Positions 25,169 through 34,373 are shown, numbered from the stretch's first letter. The stretch is DNA of 64,000 nucleotides from Paenibacillus sp. Root444D2 (GCF_001426375.1 NZ_LMEO01000050.1:720081-784080), one strand, 5' to 3'. Notes: a model not told the origin generated them from the sequence alone. Translations and numbers: made by a program.

Positions 25169-25858
25169 TTAGAATGCTAGACTTCGACCAGGTTCCATGA
25201 TAAGACCCTTAATTCCCTCAGAAGCCAGACTATCAACAAAAGCACTCGGATCCTGCTTAATGAGCGGAAATGTGTTGTAGTGCATCGGAACGACCATTTT
25301 TGCTTGTAAGAATTGTGCTGCGATAACAGCGTCCCGGGGGCCCATAGTATAGTTATCTCCGATTGGTAGGAAGGCAAGATCAATATCATTTAATTTACCC
25401 AGCAATTGCATATCTCCAAAAAGGCCTGTGTCCCCTGCATGGTAAATCGTTTTCCCCTCAGCTGTAATGAGGAAACCACTAGCCATCCCTGTATAAATAT
25501 TTTCTTTGGTTCCTGGCGGGTTATAAGAAGAATCATGCAGCGCTAATGTCATTTTTACTTTACCAAAAGGAAACTGATATTCGCCGCCGATCCCCATTCC
25601 GTGGGTTTTTGCGCCTTGGAAAGATAAGTACCTCCCCAAATCATTGGGTGCAATAATAGTGGCTTCGTTGCGCTTTGCAATCTCTAGTGAATCACCTAAA
25701 TGATCGGCATGACCATGAGTAACGAGTATGTAATCGGCCTTAATATCTTCCGGTTTTGCAGCGGCCAGAGGGTTATGGTTCAAGAAGGGATCAATGATGA
25801 GCGTATGCTCCTTTAATCGAATCTCAAGACAGCTTTGTCCATGAAAAATAATGTTCAT
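25169..25858 (-). CDS. Metallo-beta-lactamase-fold hydrolase (UPF0173/YtkL type)
   Basis: A 229-residue metal-dependent hydrolase. It has the H-x-H-x-D-H motif (LVTHGHADHLGD), a further His (LALHDSSYNPP), the metal Asp in IYHAGDTGLFGD, and MHYNTFP near the end. This is the compact UPF0173 family, close to UlaG-like lactonases; the physiological substrate is unknown. AAGGAGCG lies before the ATG. First gene of the operon, followed 28 bp later by the Dabb gene. Confidence 0.9.
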   Translation of the reverse strand: MNIIFHGQSCLEIRLKEHTLIIDPFLNHNPLAAAKPEDIKADYILVTHGHADHLGDSLEIAKRNEATIIAPNDLGRYLSFQGAKTHGMGIGGEYQFPFGKVKMTLALHDSSYNPPGTKENIYTGMASGFLITAEGKTIYHAGDTGLFGDMQLLGKLNDIDLAFLPIGDNYTMGPRDAVIAAQFLQAKMVVPMHYNTFPLIKQDPSAFVDSLASEGIKGLIMEPGRSLAF

Positions 25859-25951
25859 ATAATCGCTCCTTTTTTAATTAGCTGATTTCAATGAAGTGTT
25901 CTTGGTTAGGCCTGTGCCTATTTTAGCATACTTTATTTACCACTTGCTTCT

Positions 25952-26857
25952 TTAAGATTCCCATCTACACTCCTCAGGCTTCTTATCCGGCAAAAAACCA
26001 CGAAACACCGTAGTCCTTAATTGGTGCGTGTCTGTTCGCTCCAAATAGTCAATCCGGCAGCACAAGCGTGGTTCGATCCACTGTGTTTTGTCATCCATGA
26101 ACGTGTTCAATTGCTTAGCTAGCACTAAAAACATTTGCTTATCTTCTTGCAGAAAGCCAAACTCAACCACTCCAACTGGCTTATTCTTCACTGTTCTGAA
26201 ATTCAAGCCAATAACGAGACCAAAAGGATTCGTTCTGTAGCCCAAAATAACCACATCAATCGATTTAAAATATTTCATTTTCAGCCAATCGGCACTTTTG
26301 GTATCCAGTTGATATTTGGAGTTCTTTCGCTTCGCTACAATGCCTTCCATATTTCGTGTTTTCATTAACTCAAAAAGCGCCTTACCTTGTCCTCCTACGA
26401 ACATGGTAGGCATGATAACGGGGGTAGAATCGACGATGTCGCCAAGCCGCTGTTTTCGCTGCGTCAACGATTCATCCAAATGAGCTCTATCTGTGTAAAG
26501 GACATCAAATACTACAAATGTTACGGGATGTGTGTTTACCGCGTGATTAATCCTCGCAGAATTACTTAATCGGCCACGATAAGAAAAATCATCAAATACC
26601 GGTCTGCCACCGCGCATAACAATTCCCTCACAGTCAAGAATTGCCGTTTGAGCCTTGATCGCCGCTGCTGCTTCCTTCAATTCCGGAAATTTACTGGAAA
26701 TCAACATGCCGTTACGTGTAAAAGCTTCAATGCGATTCCCCTGCTTATGCAAGAGGATTCGCCATCCGTCCCATTTGGGTTCAAATATATAATTCTCGTC
26801 ATCAAAAGCTTCTTTACCGATACTCACAATCATTGGTTTTATTGGCTCAAAGAGCAT
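25952..26857 (-). CDS. ATP-dependent DNA ligase (LigD ligase-domain type)
   Basis: About 301 residues that seal DNA nicks with ATP. The adenylated Lys28 is in FEPKWDGWR, and later nucleotidyltransferase motifs are seen in FTRNGMLISSKFPE, LDCEGIVMR, FVVFDVLY, EGIVAKR and DWLKMK; an OB-fold fills the C-terminal third. It corresponds to the stand-alone ligase domain of bacterial non-homologous end joining (LigD/YkoU). No ku gene is in the window. I use the ATG after GGGGTGG; an upstream TTG would add 13 codons. It lies just downstream of the threonine aldolase gene on the same strand. Confidence 0.9.
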   Translation of the reverse strand: MLFEPIKPMIVSIGKEAFDDENYIFEPKWDGWRILLHKQGNRIEAFTRNGMLISSKFPELKEAAAAIKAQTAILDCEGIVMRGGRPVFDDFSYRGRLSNSARINHAVNTHPVTFVVFDVLYTDRAHLDESLTQRKQRLGDIVDSTPVIMPTMFVGGQGKALFELMKTRNMEGIVAKRKNSKYQLDTKSADWLKMKYFKSIDVVILGYRTNPFGLVIGLNFRTVKNKPVGVVEFGFLQEDKQMFLVLAKQLNTFMDDKTQWIEPRLCCRIDYLERTDTHQLRTTVFRGFLPDKKPEECRWES

Positions 26858-26901
26858 TTCTAACCACCCCATAACACCAGTGTGGCACTTTCGCAACCGA
26901 T

Positions 26902-27993
26902 CTAAACAGCTCTCATTTTCACATCCAACCGCTGGAATGCTTTCCTAAGCTCATCTTTGGGTATATTCGCAAAGCGATCACCGATATTTACTTCGTAATA
27001 ACATGTTGTCTCGCTGCTCTCTCTTACATAGGGGGTTAATCCTATACCTGTCTCCTCATACAAGGCTACTAATAGAGGTTCAAGCTTCTCTTTCGGCAGA
27101 TCAACATGCACATGAAACATGTTAGTCACGGGTTCTAATGGTTTTGTCACAACGCCATGGCATTGATTATAGTATTCAGCAAGCACTTTGGCTTCTTCAT
27201 AATACTGATTCATTTTAGGCAATCTCCGTTTGAAATAATAGCCGCTACTTAGGATATACGGATAAAGGCTAATTAAATCGCCTCCGTATCGTCTTTTCCA
27301 TACTTTGGACTCTTTTGTAAAAGCTTCACTACCGGCAAGTATGGCTCCTGCGATCCCGCCAACCCCTTTATAGAAAGAAATATACACACTATCAAAAAGC
27401 TCACAAACTTCTGCTGCTGTTTTTTGATAATAAGGTAGAATCTCGTATAGTCTGGCTCCGTCTAGATGCAATTTAATTCCTTTTTCGCGACAATAAGTAC
27501 AAATCGCAACAAGCTCCTCGTAGTCCGGCAGCTGTCCGCCAATTTCACGTTGCGGTAATTCTATTAATAAACAAGCAATATCATCTTGCATATGGAGAAC
27601 ATCTTCCAGCCGAATCAGTCTGTCCTTATCCCCAAGCAAAATAGTTTCAATTTGATGCAATTCTTTTAACCCGTCTTCTTCATGAATTTCTAAATGACTC
27701 AAAGGATGATAAGCCACTTTCTTACTACCTTTCTTGTCAGACCAGATTCTTAAGGCAATTTGTTGTGCCATAGTTCCACTAGGGAAAAATACGGCTGTTT
27801 CTTTACCCAAGAACGTCGCCATTTCTTCTTGAAAACTTTCGATAAGTTTACCTGAACCATACATATCACTGTCCAGATTCCCATCTATATCATTCAATAC
27901 CTCTTTCAAAACCTGAATGTTTCTTTTACTATGGCCACTTACTGGGTAACTTGCTTGATGAAACGCTTCTAATAATGGGTTGTTCTTGCTCAT
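26902..27993 (-). CDS. Threonine aldolase-family PLP enzyme
   Basis: A 363-residue fold-type I PLP enzyme of the beta-eliminating lyase/threonine aldolase family, splitting beta-hydroxy amino acids into glycine and an aldehyde. Visible marks are DMYGSGKLIESFQEEMATFL, FFPSGTMAQQIAL, KLHLDGARLYE (PLP-binding Asp) and the lysine that binds PLP in SFYKGVGGIAGAIL, near residue 208. AAGGAGG precedes the ATG. It is divergent from the Rieske gene. Low-specificity L-threonine aldolase is the simplest assignment, but the sequence alone does not fix the substrate. Confidence 0.88.
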   Translation of the reverse strand: MSKNNPLLEAFHQASYPVSGHSKRNIQVLKEVLNDIDGNLDSDMYGSGKLIESFQEEMATFLGKETAVFFPSGTMAQQIALRIWSDKKGSKKVAYHPLSHLEIHEEDGLKELHQIETILLGDKDRLIRLEDVLHMQDDIACLLIELPQREIGGQLPDYEELVAICTYCREKGIKLHLDGARLYEILPYYQKTAAEVCELFDSVYISFYKGVGGIAGAILAGSEAFTKESKVWKRRYGGDLISLYPYILSSGYYFKRRLPKMNQYYEEAKVLAEYYNQCHGVVTKPLEPVTNMFHVHVDLPKEKLEPLLVALYEETGIGLTPYVRESSETTCYYEVNIGDRFANIPKDELRKAFQRLDVKMRAV

Positions 27994-28082
27994 TTGTATG
28001 ATCCTCCTTTGTCATTTTTCACTTGGTGAAACAACAGCCGTGACTTATAATCAAACTAATCTGGTTGAAAAGGAGAATAAAG

Positions 28083-28376
28083 ATGAAAGAAATCATAATC
28101 GGAACAAAGGATCAATTCACATCATTTCCGGCAGAGGTTCAAGTAGAGGATAACCTGTACTTCCTTGCGGAGATAGATGGAATATACACCCTACTGTCTA
28201 GTGTTTGCCCTCATGCCGGTTACACCGTTGACCTTGAAGACGGAGAGCTCGTGTGTCCTCTGCATGGATGGACGTTTGAAGTACATACGGGTCGCTGCCA
28301 TAATGTGCCAAGTGCTAGACTCCCCTCTTATGAAGTCATATTAAGAGACGGCACTCTATTAGCTCAGATGCGTTAA
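28083..28376 (+). CDS. Rieske [2Fe-2S] protein (NirD-like)
   Basis: A 97-residue single-domain Rieske ferredoxin. Cluster ligands are C-P-H in SSVCPHAG and C-x2-H in LVCPLHGWTF. The start is the ATG after AAGGAG. Such proteins carry electrons for oxygenases or serve as the small nitrite-reductase subunit; no partner oxygenase or nirB is adjacent. It precedes an amino-acid permease on the same strand by about 75 bp. The electron acceptor is unknown. Confidence 0.88.
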   Translation: MKEIIIGTKDQFTSFPAEVQVEDNLYFLAEIDGIYTLLSSVCPHAGYTVDLEDGELVCPLHGWTFEVHTGRCHNVPSARLPSYEVILRDGTLLAQMR

Positions 28377-28452
28377 TCTCTAAGTATATTTTACCAATGG
28401 ACAAGCTATACTAACAGCTGTTATTTCTAGACGAATGGCATTAGGAGGCTAT

Positions 28453-29850
28453 ATGTCCACAAAAGAAAAGAGTGATAAGCCAGGAACTATGAAGTGGTGG
28501 CAGCTGTCATTGCTTGGAGTTGCTTGTACGATTGGTACGGGTTACTTCTTAGGCTCAGGGATTGGTATCAAATTAGGCGGTGGATCCGTCATCTTTATGT
28601 TCATTCTTGCAGCCTTAGGCACTTATATTGTCTTTGATGTTTTGGCGCGAATGACGGGAGCAGATCCCCAGCAAGGATCTTTTAGGGCATATGCCAAAAA
28701 AGCATTTGGACGCTGGGCAGGCTTCAGCAGCGGATGGGTCTATTGGAGCTCAGAGCTTTTAATTATGGGAAGTCAATTAACAGCTTTGTCCTTCTTTACC
28801 CGAATCTGGTTTCCAGCGATACCTATGTGGATTTTTGCAACGGTTTACGCCTTGATTGGGCTGGGTGTTATCTTGCTTGGGACAAAAGCATTCGAGCGTA
28901 CAGAGCACATTTTTGCCATTATCAAAGTATCCGCCATTGTTATGTTTCTCCTTATAGCAGGCGCCGCAGTCTTAGGATTTATCACGGGTGGAGCTCATCA
29001 GCCGAGATTCCAGATGGTCAAAGAAACCTTCTTGCCAGCTGGGTTAATGGGCTCTTGGTCCTCTTTTATTTATGCTTTTTACGCCTTTGGCGGTATTGAA
29101 ATCATGGGCTTAATGGCCACAAGATTGAAGAAACCCGAAGAGGCTCCAAAAGCAGGCAATATCATGATCCTTCTTTTAACAACGCTTTATATCGCATCTC
29201 TTATTCTTGCTTTAATCTTGATCCCCTTGAATGCCTTACAGGGAAAGGAAAGCCCGTTTCAGGTTGCATTGGGAAGTTACAATCTTCCTTTTGTCCCGCA
29301 TGCGTTTAACGCGATCCTCATTATTGCAGGATTTTCTACGATGGTTGCTTCTTTATTTGCGGTGACAACTATCCTTATCACGTTAGCCAAAGATCACGAT
29401 GCCCCCTCGATCTTTGCCAAAAAAACATCAGGGAAAAGACAAATGCCTTTATTCGCCATCGGTTTTACGACTGGAGGTATTGCTGTAGCGGTGCTGATGG
29501 CTCTTTTGCTGCCAGAGGAGCTTTATGAATACGTAACAACAGCCGCTGGGATTATGCTGCTCTTGAACTGGCTCTTCATCCTGCTATCATCAGGCCGTTT
29601 ACTACAACTATCCGCATGGGGAAAGATCAAGCGATATCTGGGCATGGCACTAATCCTTACAGCTATCACGGGTACAGTCTTTCATGAAACGAGCCGACCA
29701 GGATTCTGGATAAGCCTCCTATTTGTCGGGATTATAGGCTTGGTCACAATAGGCATGAGTTTCAAATGGAAAAAGAACACCCACGGAACATCTTACAAAC
29801 CGAAAGAGCTGCCAAATCCTAAACATGATAATCGTGAAGGAGCGACCTAG
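28453..29850 (+). CDS. APC-superfamily amino acid permease
   Basis: A membrane protein of about 465 residues with 12 predicted helices from WWQLSLLGVACTIGTGYFLG onward; GSGIGIKLGG matches the first unwound helix of the APC fold. It should import an amino acid or polyamine by proton symport. The start is the ATG after TTAGGAGG. The tail is basic and cytoplasmic. It is convergent with the LysE-type gene with only two bases between stops and no terminator visible. Substrate not deducible. Confidence 0.88.
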   Translation: MSTKEKSDKPGTMKWWQLSLLGVACTIGTGYFLGSGIGIKLGGGSVIFMFILAALGTYIVFDVLARMTGADPQQGSFRAYAKKAFGRWAGFSSGWVYWSSELLIMGSQLTALSFFTRIWFPAIPMWIFATVYALIGLGVILLGTKAFERTEHIFAIIKVSAIVMFLLIAGAAVLGFITGGAHQPRFQMVKETFLPAGLMGSWSSFIYAFYAFGGIEIMGLMATRLKKPEEAPKAGNIMILLLTTLYIASLILALILIPLNALQGKESPFQVALGSYNLPFVPHAFNAILIIAGFSTMVASLFAVTTILITLAKDHDAPSIFAKKTSGKRQMPLFAIGFTTGGIAVAVLMALLLPEELYEYVTTAAGIMLLLNWLFILLSSGRLLQLSAWGKIKRYLGMALILTAITGTVFHETSRPGFWISLLFVGIIGLVTIGMSFKWKKNTHGTSYKPKELPNPKHDNREGAT

Positions 29851-29852
29851 CA

Positions 29853-30494
29853 TTATCCAAAGAGGGCATGGAAGGCTTTAATCCCAAAATGCAACCCAAA
29901 GCCAATCAAGGATAGTCCTGATGCGATGGATATGAACGAGAGCGCGCGAGTTGTGAGAAATCTTCGAAACGTACTGGCTAACGATGCCATAAAAACATCC
30001 CACATACAAATACCAGTGAACATAACCCCCGTATACAATAATACGTGGTTTCTATCGAATTCAGCAATGGTTTCAGCTAAAACCGACCCATAGATACCAA
30101 GCCAAAAGAGTATGGACAAGGGACTAGTTATAGACATGAAAAAACCGGAGAAAAACGATTTCGATAGCGTTATCTCATTTCTATAACTTTCTTCCTTTAT
30201 TTTCCCCGCATCAATCAAACTTTCGATACCCGTGTAAAGCAAAATAAAGCAGCCAAATAACCAAAGGAACGTTTTCATAAAAGGTGTAGTTAGAAAATGG
30301 ACGAGTCCGAAATAAATGAGGATCATCAACAAGGCATCAGCAATCAGTGCTCCAATACCCACTACCCAAGCATGAAAAAAGCCCTTCTTAATCCCTCTGT
30401 CTAACACAGCTGCATTAATAGGACCAATTGGCGCAGCCAAAGATAAACCCAAGAGAAAAAAACTAAGAATCGTATACAACTTTGAATCACCCAT
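29853..30494 (-). CDS. LysE/RhtB-family exporter
   Basis: A 213-residue inner-membrane exporter with six helices. The N-terminal signature GLSLAAPIGPINAAVLDRGI is that of LysE/RhtB amino-acid exporters, and the SMSITSPLSILFW-like segment (FFMSITSPLSILFWLGIYG) is conserved. The first ATG lacks a ribosome site; a TTG five codons later follows GGGTGAT and may be the true start. Likely exports amino acids or relieves metabolite excess. Single gene, convergent with the permease. Confidence 0.85.
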   Translation of the reverse strand: MGDSKLYTILSFFLLGLSLAAPIGPINAAVLDRGIKKGFFHAWVVGIGALIADALLMILIYFGLVHFLTTPFMKTFLWLFGCFILLYTGIESLIDAGKIKEESYRNEITLSKSFFSGFFMSITSPLSILFWLGIYGSVLAETIAEFDRNHVLLYTGVMFTGICMWDVFMASLASTFRRFLTTRALSFISIASGLSLIGFGLHFGIKAFHALFG

Positions 30495-30544
30495 TCATTA
30501 AAATATGTACATGCTTCAAGGCTCGTATCATCCTATTCCTTGCG

Positions 30545-30571
30545 TATGACTTGTATGACTTGTATGACTTG
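30545..30571. repeat. Triple 9-bp tandem repeat
   Basis: TATGACTTG occurs three times without interruption, just upstream of the TipA-type regulator promoter. It may be a slippage-prone spacer or binding site; nothing shows which. Confidence 0.9.
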
Positions 30572-30594
30572 CAGAATAAATTTCAAAAAAGCAT

Positions 30595-30625
30595 TTGACA
30601 TTCACGTTGCGTAAAGCTGTACAGT
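30595..30625 (+). promoter_or_regulatory. MerR-type promoter of the TipA-like gene
   Basis: TTGACA (30595-30600) and TACAGT (30620-30625) are separated by 19 bp. Within the spacer lies the dyad TTCACG-TTG-CGTAAA (30601-30615). The over-long spacer with a central dyad is the hallmark of promoters activated by MerR-family proteins, which twist the DNA. It lies directly upstream of a MerR gene, so autoregulation is likely. Confidence 0.75.
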
Positions 30626-30647
30626 TAAGTTGTCAGGAGGTGAACAG

Positions 30648-31412
30648 ATGGAATACACCGTGCAGCATCTGGGCAAATTGGCTGGGGTCAGCACCAGAAC
30701 GCTTCGATATTATGATGAGATTGAACTTCTTAAGCCGGCAAGAATCAATTCGTCAGGATACCGAATCTATGGTCAAGCGGAAGTGGATAGGTTACAACAA
30801 ATTCTGTTCTACAGAGAGTTAGGCGTCAGTCTGGACAGTATTAAAGAAATTGTCACCGCCCCTTCCTTCAATGGAGCCAATGCCCTGAAAGAACACCGTG
30901 AACAACTCTTCGACAAAAGAAAACAATTAGATGCATTGATTGCAAATGTTGAAAAAACAATTGCCTTAACCGAAGGGAGAGTAACCATGACAGATAAGGA
31001 GAAATTCGAAGGCTTCAAGCAAAAGATGATCGAAGATAACGAGGAAAAATACGGGGAAGAAATTCGCGAGAAGTATGGCGATGAAACCGTGGATAAGTCC
31101 AACCAAAAAATCAAAAACATGACACAGGAACAGCAAGACGAGATAACGCGATTGGCGAATGAAGTTAAAGCTACATTGGCGGAAGCTTTCAAAAATGGGG
31201 ACCCTGCCAGTGAACTGGCTCAAGCAGCCGCGGGTTTGCATAAGATGTGGTTAAGCTATTACTGGAACGAGTATAGTAAAGAAGCGCATGCTGGTTTAGC
31301 CCAAATGTATGTGGATGACGAACGGTTTAAGGCTTACTATGATGAAAAGCAGCCCTGTACGGCAGAGTTTCTGAGAGATGCCATCCATATTTACACTGGT
31401 TTGAAGAAGTAA
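30648..31412 (+). CDS. MerR-family regulator with TipAS drug-sensing domain
   Basis: A 254-residue activator. The N-terminal winged helix (about 1-70) reads YTVQHLGKLAGVSTRTLRYY then E-L-L-K-P-A, with a dimerisation helix to about 115. The C-terminal TipAS-like domain (about 135-250; YGDETVDKSNQKI, QAAAGLHKMWLSYYWNEYS) in relatives (TipAL, Mta, SkgA) binds thiopeptides or multidrug ligands. The start is the ATG after AGGAGG. Downstream is a MATE pump on the opposite strand, convergent; coregulation is only a suggestion. Confidence 0.9.
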   Translation: MEYTVQHLGKLAGVSTRTLRYYDEIELLKPARINSSGYRIYGQAEVDRLQQILFYRELGVSLDSIKEIVTAPSFNGANALKEHREQLFDKRKQLDALIANVEKTIALTEGRVTMTDKEKFEGFKQKMIEDNEEKYGEEIREKYGDETVDKSNQKIKNMTQEQQDEITRLANEVKATLAEAFKNGDPASELAQAAAGLHKMWLSYYWNEYSKEAHAGLAQMYVDDERFKAYYDEKQPCTAEFLRDAIHIYTGLKK

Positions 31413-31539
31413 TTCTATTGAATGGGACACTAGCACTTTTTCTATTATCCCGGTAATCATCCAGTTCTTTTACAAGAATCTGAATATACTAGTATTGTAC
31501 CAGTCGCCAGCTGCTACGCTCATGTTTCTACTCTTACTA

Positions 31540-31578
31540 AAAGAAGCACAGAACCCTCAAGGGTCCTGTGCTTCTTTG
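31540..31578. terminator. Bidirectional terminator between MerR and MATE genes
   Basis: AGAAGCACAG-(AA)-CCCT pairs with AGGG-(T)-CCTGTGCTTCT; A-run before and TTTGC after the stem suit both convergent genes. Confidence 0.85.
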
Positions 31579-31593
31579 CCTTCTATCGAATTC

Positions 31594-32961
31594 TTACTTG
31601 GCGACTGTTCCTACAGTTGGCTTCACGAGCGCCTTACTTTGCCATACACGGCTCTTCCACCTTAGATACATGAGTAGACCTCTCACCCATTCATCTACTG
31701 CAAATGCGACCCATACGCCTAGCAGGCCCATTTTCATGACAATACCTAACCAATATGCAAGCGGCACTGCGATCCCCCACATCGATAGAATCCCCATGAA
31801 GACTGGAAATCTAGCATCTCCAGCGGCACGAAGGGAGTTAATGACAACTAGATTAAATGTCCGGCCAGGTTCTAAGAGAACGGAGAGTATTAAAATACTA
31901 GAACCCATCGCAATAATTTCCGGATTGTCGGTGAATAGCCCTATCAGATCCTTGCGGAAAATAGAAGCAATTCCCACAACCACAAAGGTCACAAGAAGAC
32001 TAATCCGCAAGCTGCGAATTAACTTATGATAGGCTGCCTTGAATGCCCCAGCACCTACCATATGACCCACGATGATTTCGGTCCCCATTCCTATTGCCAT
32101 AGCTAGCGCCATGAAGTAATTAGTTATATTCATCATGTAGATATGCGTACTCAAAGCCGCTTGACCGATGATATTAATAAAACTGACGATCATCATATGT
32201 TGAGACTGCCAAGACAGGTGCTCACCGGCTGACGGTATGCCGATGCTCATGATTTGCTTCACAATACGGCTGTCGTATGTGACATAGTGCTTCAAACGAA
32301 TCGGTACGGGAATACGGCGATATAAGATGACAATCAAAACGATAAGCCCAATAAGACGGCTTACAACAGTGGATACCGCAGCCCCTGTTACTCCCCATTC
32401 CGGAAAACCAAGGTTTCCAAAGATAAGAAGGCTGTTACCAGCTACATGAATCAGGTTCACACCCAACGTAACAAACATGACGTCTCTAGTCTGACCATTG
32501 GAACGGAGCACAGATGAAATCGCATAGGACAACGCCTCAATCCATATAAACGCGCCAATGATATTTAAATACTTTTTGGCTATCTCTACCTGCTCCGGCG
32601 CCAAATTCATTAGACGCATCAGCGATTCACCAAAGACAACCAACAAAATGCTAATCAAAATTCCAAAAATCAAATTTATCGTAATCGCGAGAGCTGAAAT
32701 GCGACTGGCTTCTTTCGCCCTACCTGCACCCAGATTTTGCGCGACTGCTACACTCGTTCCAATCCCAACGAAGCCAAACATCAGAATGCAGAAAACAACG
32801 ATTTCGTTTGCTAATCCGACCGCTCCTGTCACTTTATCTGAGATCAGACTGAGCATAAAAACATCTGCCGTTCCCAGCATCATCCGCAGGACGGAATCAA
32901 CGAATATCGGCCATGTGACCGCGAATAAACCAAGCTTTTTCCAAGATGCTATCGATTCCAT
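31594..32961 (-). CDS. MATE-family efflux transporter
   Basis: About 455 residues with 12 membrane helices in two similar halves. Helix patterns such as FVGIGTSVAVAQNLGAGRAK and AMAIGMGTEIIVGHMVGAG are typical of MATE/NorM antiporters, which export cationic drugs or metabolites with Na+ or H+. The start is the ATG after AGGG; a TTG three codons upstream overlaps the ribosome site. Single gene with its own terminator. Could be linked to the TipA-like drug sensor by position. Confidence 0.88.
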   Translation of the reverse strand: MESIASWKKLGLFAVTWPIFVDSVLRMMLGTADVFMLSLISDKVTGAVGLANEIVVFCILMFGFVGIGTSVAVAQNLGAGRAKEASRISALAITINLIFGILISILLVVFGESLMRLMNLAPEQVEIAKKYLNIIGAFIWIEALSYAISSVLRSNGQTRDVMFVTLGVNLIHVAGNSLLIFGNLGFPEWGVTGAAVSTVVSRLIGLIVLIVILYRRIPVPIRLKHYVTYDSRIVKQIMSIGIPSAGEHLSWQSQHMMIVSFINIIGQAALSTHIYMMNITNYFMALAMAIGMGTEIIVGHMVGAGAFKAAYHKLIRSLRISLLVTFVVVGIASIFRKDLIGLFTDNPEIIAMGSSILILSVLLEPGRTFNLVVINSLRAAGDARFPVFMGILSMWGIAVPLAYWLGIVMKMGLLGVWVAFAVDEWVRGLLMYLRWKSRVWQSKALVKPTVGTVAK

Positions 32962-33158
32962 GTCTTTCAATCCCTACACTTTCTCCGTTCAAATGTTATT
33001 AGTGTAGGATACGTAAGCGATTGCAGTCAAATGCTATTAAAATCCATTAAAAAATACATTGTCACGTGATACCTTTAAGTTGGACTATACGTGAATAATA
33101 AGCCTGAGACTGCTCACAATAATGAAGGTTTGAAAATAAGATCAAAGGACGTGGGCTA

Positions 33159-33275
33159 ATGTCGAACCAACAAAAAAGTCAAAACAATCCACAAAACAAA
33201 GGTAAAAACAGTAACAAGAATAAAAACAACAGTAATAACGGCATTGATGATGCAAATAAACATGCCGGTAACTAA
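33159..33275 (+). CDS. Small Asn/Lys-rich hypothetical protein (38 residues)
   Basis: A short frame with AAAGGA about ten bases before the ATG and a hairpin terminator directly after the stop. It encodes M-S-N-Q-Q-K-S-Q-N-N-P-Q-N-K and ends G-I-D-D-A-N-K-H-A-G-N. It is very hydrophilic and basic, with 12 or more Asn. The composition resembles minor small acid-soluble spore proteins or other short spore peptides of bacilli, but I do not recognise a family. The clean gene-like context (ribosome site, own terminator) supports it. Confidence 0.6.
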   Translation: MSNQQKSQNNPQNKGKNSNKNKNNSNNGIDDANKHAGN

Positions 33276-33282
33276 AAGCTAG

Positions 33283-33324
33283 AAAAAAGCCTTGGGAATC
33301 GGCTCCGATTTCCAAGGCTTTCTC
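33283..33324. terminator. Bidirectional terminator after the 38-residue gene and the oxidoreductase
   Basis: AAAGCCTTGGGAATCGG pairs with CCGATTTCCAAGGCTTT around a short loop. It serves both converging genes. Confidence 0.85.
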
Positions 33325-33345
33325 TACTGTTCCTAAAGTGTCCTT

Positions 33346-34368
33346 TTAACCTTTAACGCTAACCCATGCACCACGGTTATCCGCGGATTCGATTTCAGCC
33401 TCAGCAATTTCAATGCTGCCCATTGTACTGGAGGGAGTCGCTATTGAAATATTTTCACCTGAAAGTAGCGTCTCAATAAAATATTTAAGTTCGTTATAGT
33501 AACCCATTTCCGGGGATAGTTCAGGACTGAAGCCTTTTCCTTCATTCACATTTACTTGTAAGGAATCGCCTTTGAAAACGACATTGCCTTTTTCAAAATT
33601 AACTCGGAACTGCATGTCGAAGCCATAATCTCCTTCAAGCGTCCAATCTGCTTGAGCATTGATGACTTTGCCATCTTCATACAGATAGTTGGCAGAAACC
33701 ACATCATATCCGCTGCCGGGAACGACATTACGTGCCAAACAGGATACGGATTCAGGCTTACCGAACAACCAATGTATCATATCAATATCATGAACGTGCA
33801 TATCTAGCAGTGCTCCGCCGCTTTTCTCTTTTTGTGTAAGCCAAGGTCCCCATGTCGGAGTTGCTCCCCCGCGGTAGAAATAACCCCCCAGTACCTGACC
33901 AAACGTTTTCTCCTCAACAACCTGCTTGAGGTATACATAGGCCGGCCAAAATCTTAAGCATTGACCTATCATTAACTGCTTTCCATTCGCCTCGGCTGCC
34001 TGAATCATATCTTTACACTCCGCCGCATTGAGCGCCATCGGTTTTTCACACAAAACATGAAGACCATGATTCAAACATTGAACCGCTATGTCTCTGTGTA
34101 GATAAGTAGGCAGTGCAATATCTACGTAATCAAGCTGTTCCTTCTCAAGCATTTCGCTCACACTTGTATATTTATTGTAGAGGCCGAAGTCAATGCCAGA
34201 TGAACCCGTATCGATGTTGCCTGCAGCCGCGCGACCTTCAAGCTTCTCATTGTCAATATCGCACAAAGCCACAACTTGAATGGGAACTCCTTCTGACTCC
34301 AAGCGAACGTAATTCTCCAGATGAGTCCTACCCATAAAGCCTAATCCAATTAATCCGATTCTTAGCAT
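33346..34368 (-). CDS. Gfo/Idh/MocA-family oxidoreductase
   Basis: A 340-residue NAD(P)-dependent sugar or inositol dehydrogenase. The Rossmann start is LRIGLIGLGFMGRTHL; the catalytic Lys is in VLCEKPMALN (about residue 114), followed by HVHDIDMIHWLFG in the C-terminal domain. AGGGAGGAAG precedes the ATG, five bases after the stop of the epimerase gene, so the two form an operon. The pair probably oxidises and isomerises an unusual sugar or cyclitol. Regulated by the divergent AraC protein, by position. Confidence 0.9.
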   Translation of the reverse strand: MLRIGLIGLGFMGRTHLENYVRLESEGVPIQVVALCDIDNEKLEGRAAAGNIDTGSSGIDFGLYNKYTSVSEMLEKEQLDYVDIALPTYLHRDIAVQCLNHGLHVLCEKPMALNAAECKDMIQAAEANGKQLMIGQCLRFWPAYVYLKQVVEEKTFGQVLGGYFYRGGATPTWGPWLTQKEKSGGALLDMHVHDIDMIHWLFGKPESVSCLARNVVPGSGYDVVSANYLYEDGKVINAQADWTLEGDYGFDMQFRVNFEKGNVVFKGDSLQVNVNEGKGFSPELSPEMGYYNELKYFIETLLSGENISIATPSSTMGSIEIAEAEIESADNRGAWVSVKG

Positions 34369-34373
34369 GTTGA

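Noticed and set aside
25952-26857. Complete NHEJ locus
   Set aside because: Only the ligase is present; neither ku nor a primase/polymerase domain is in the window.
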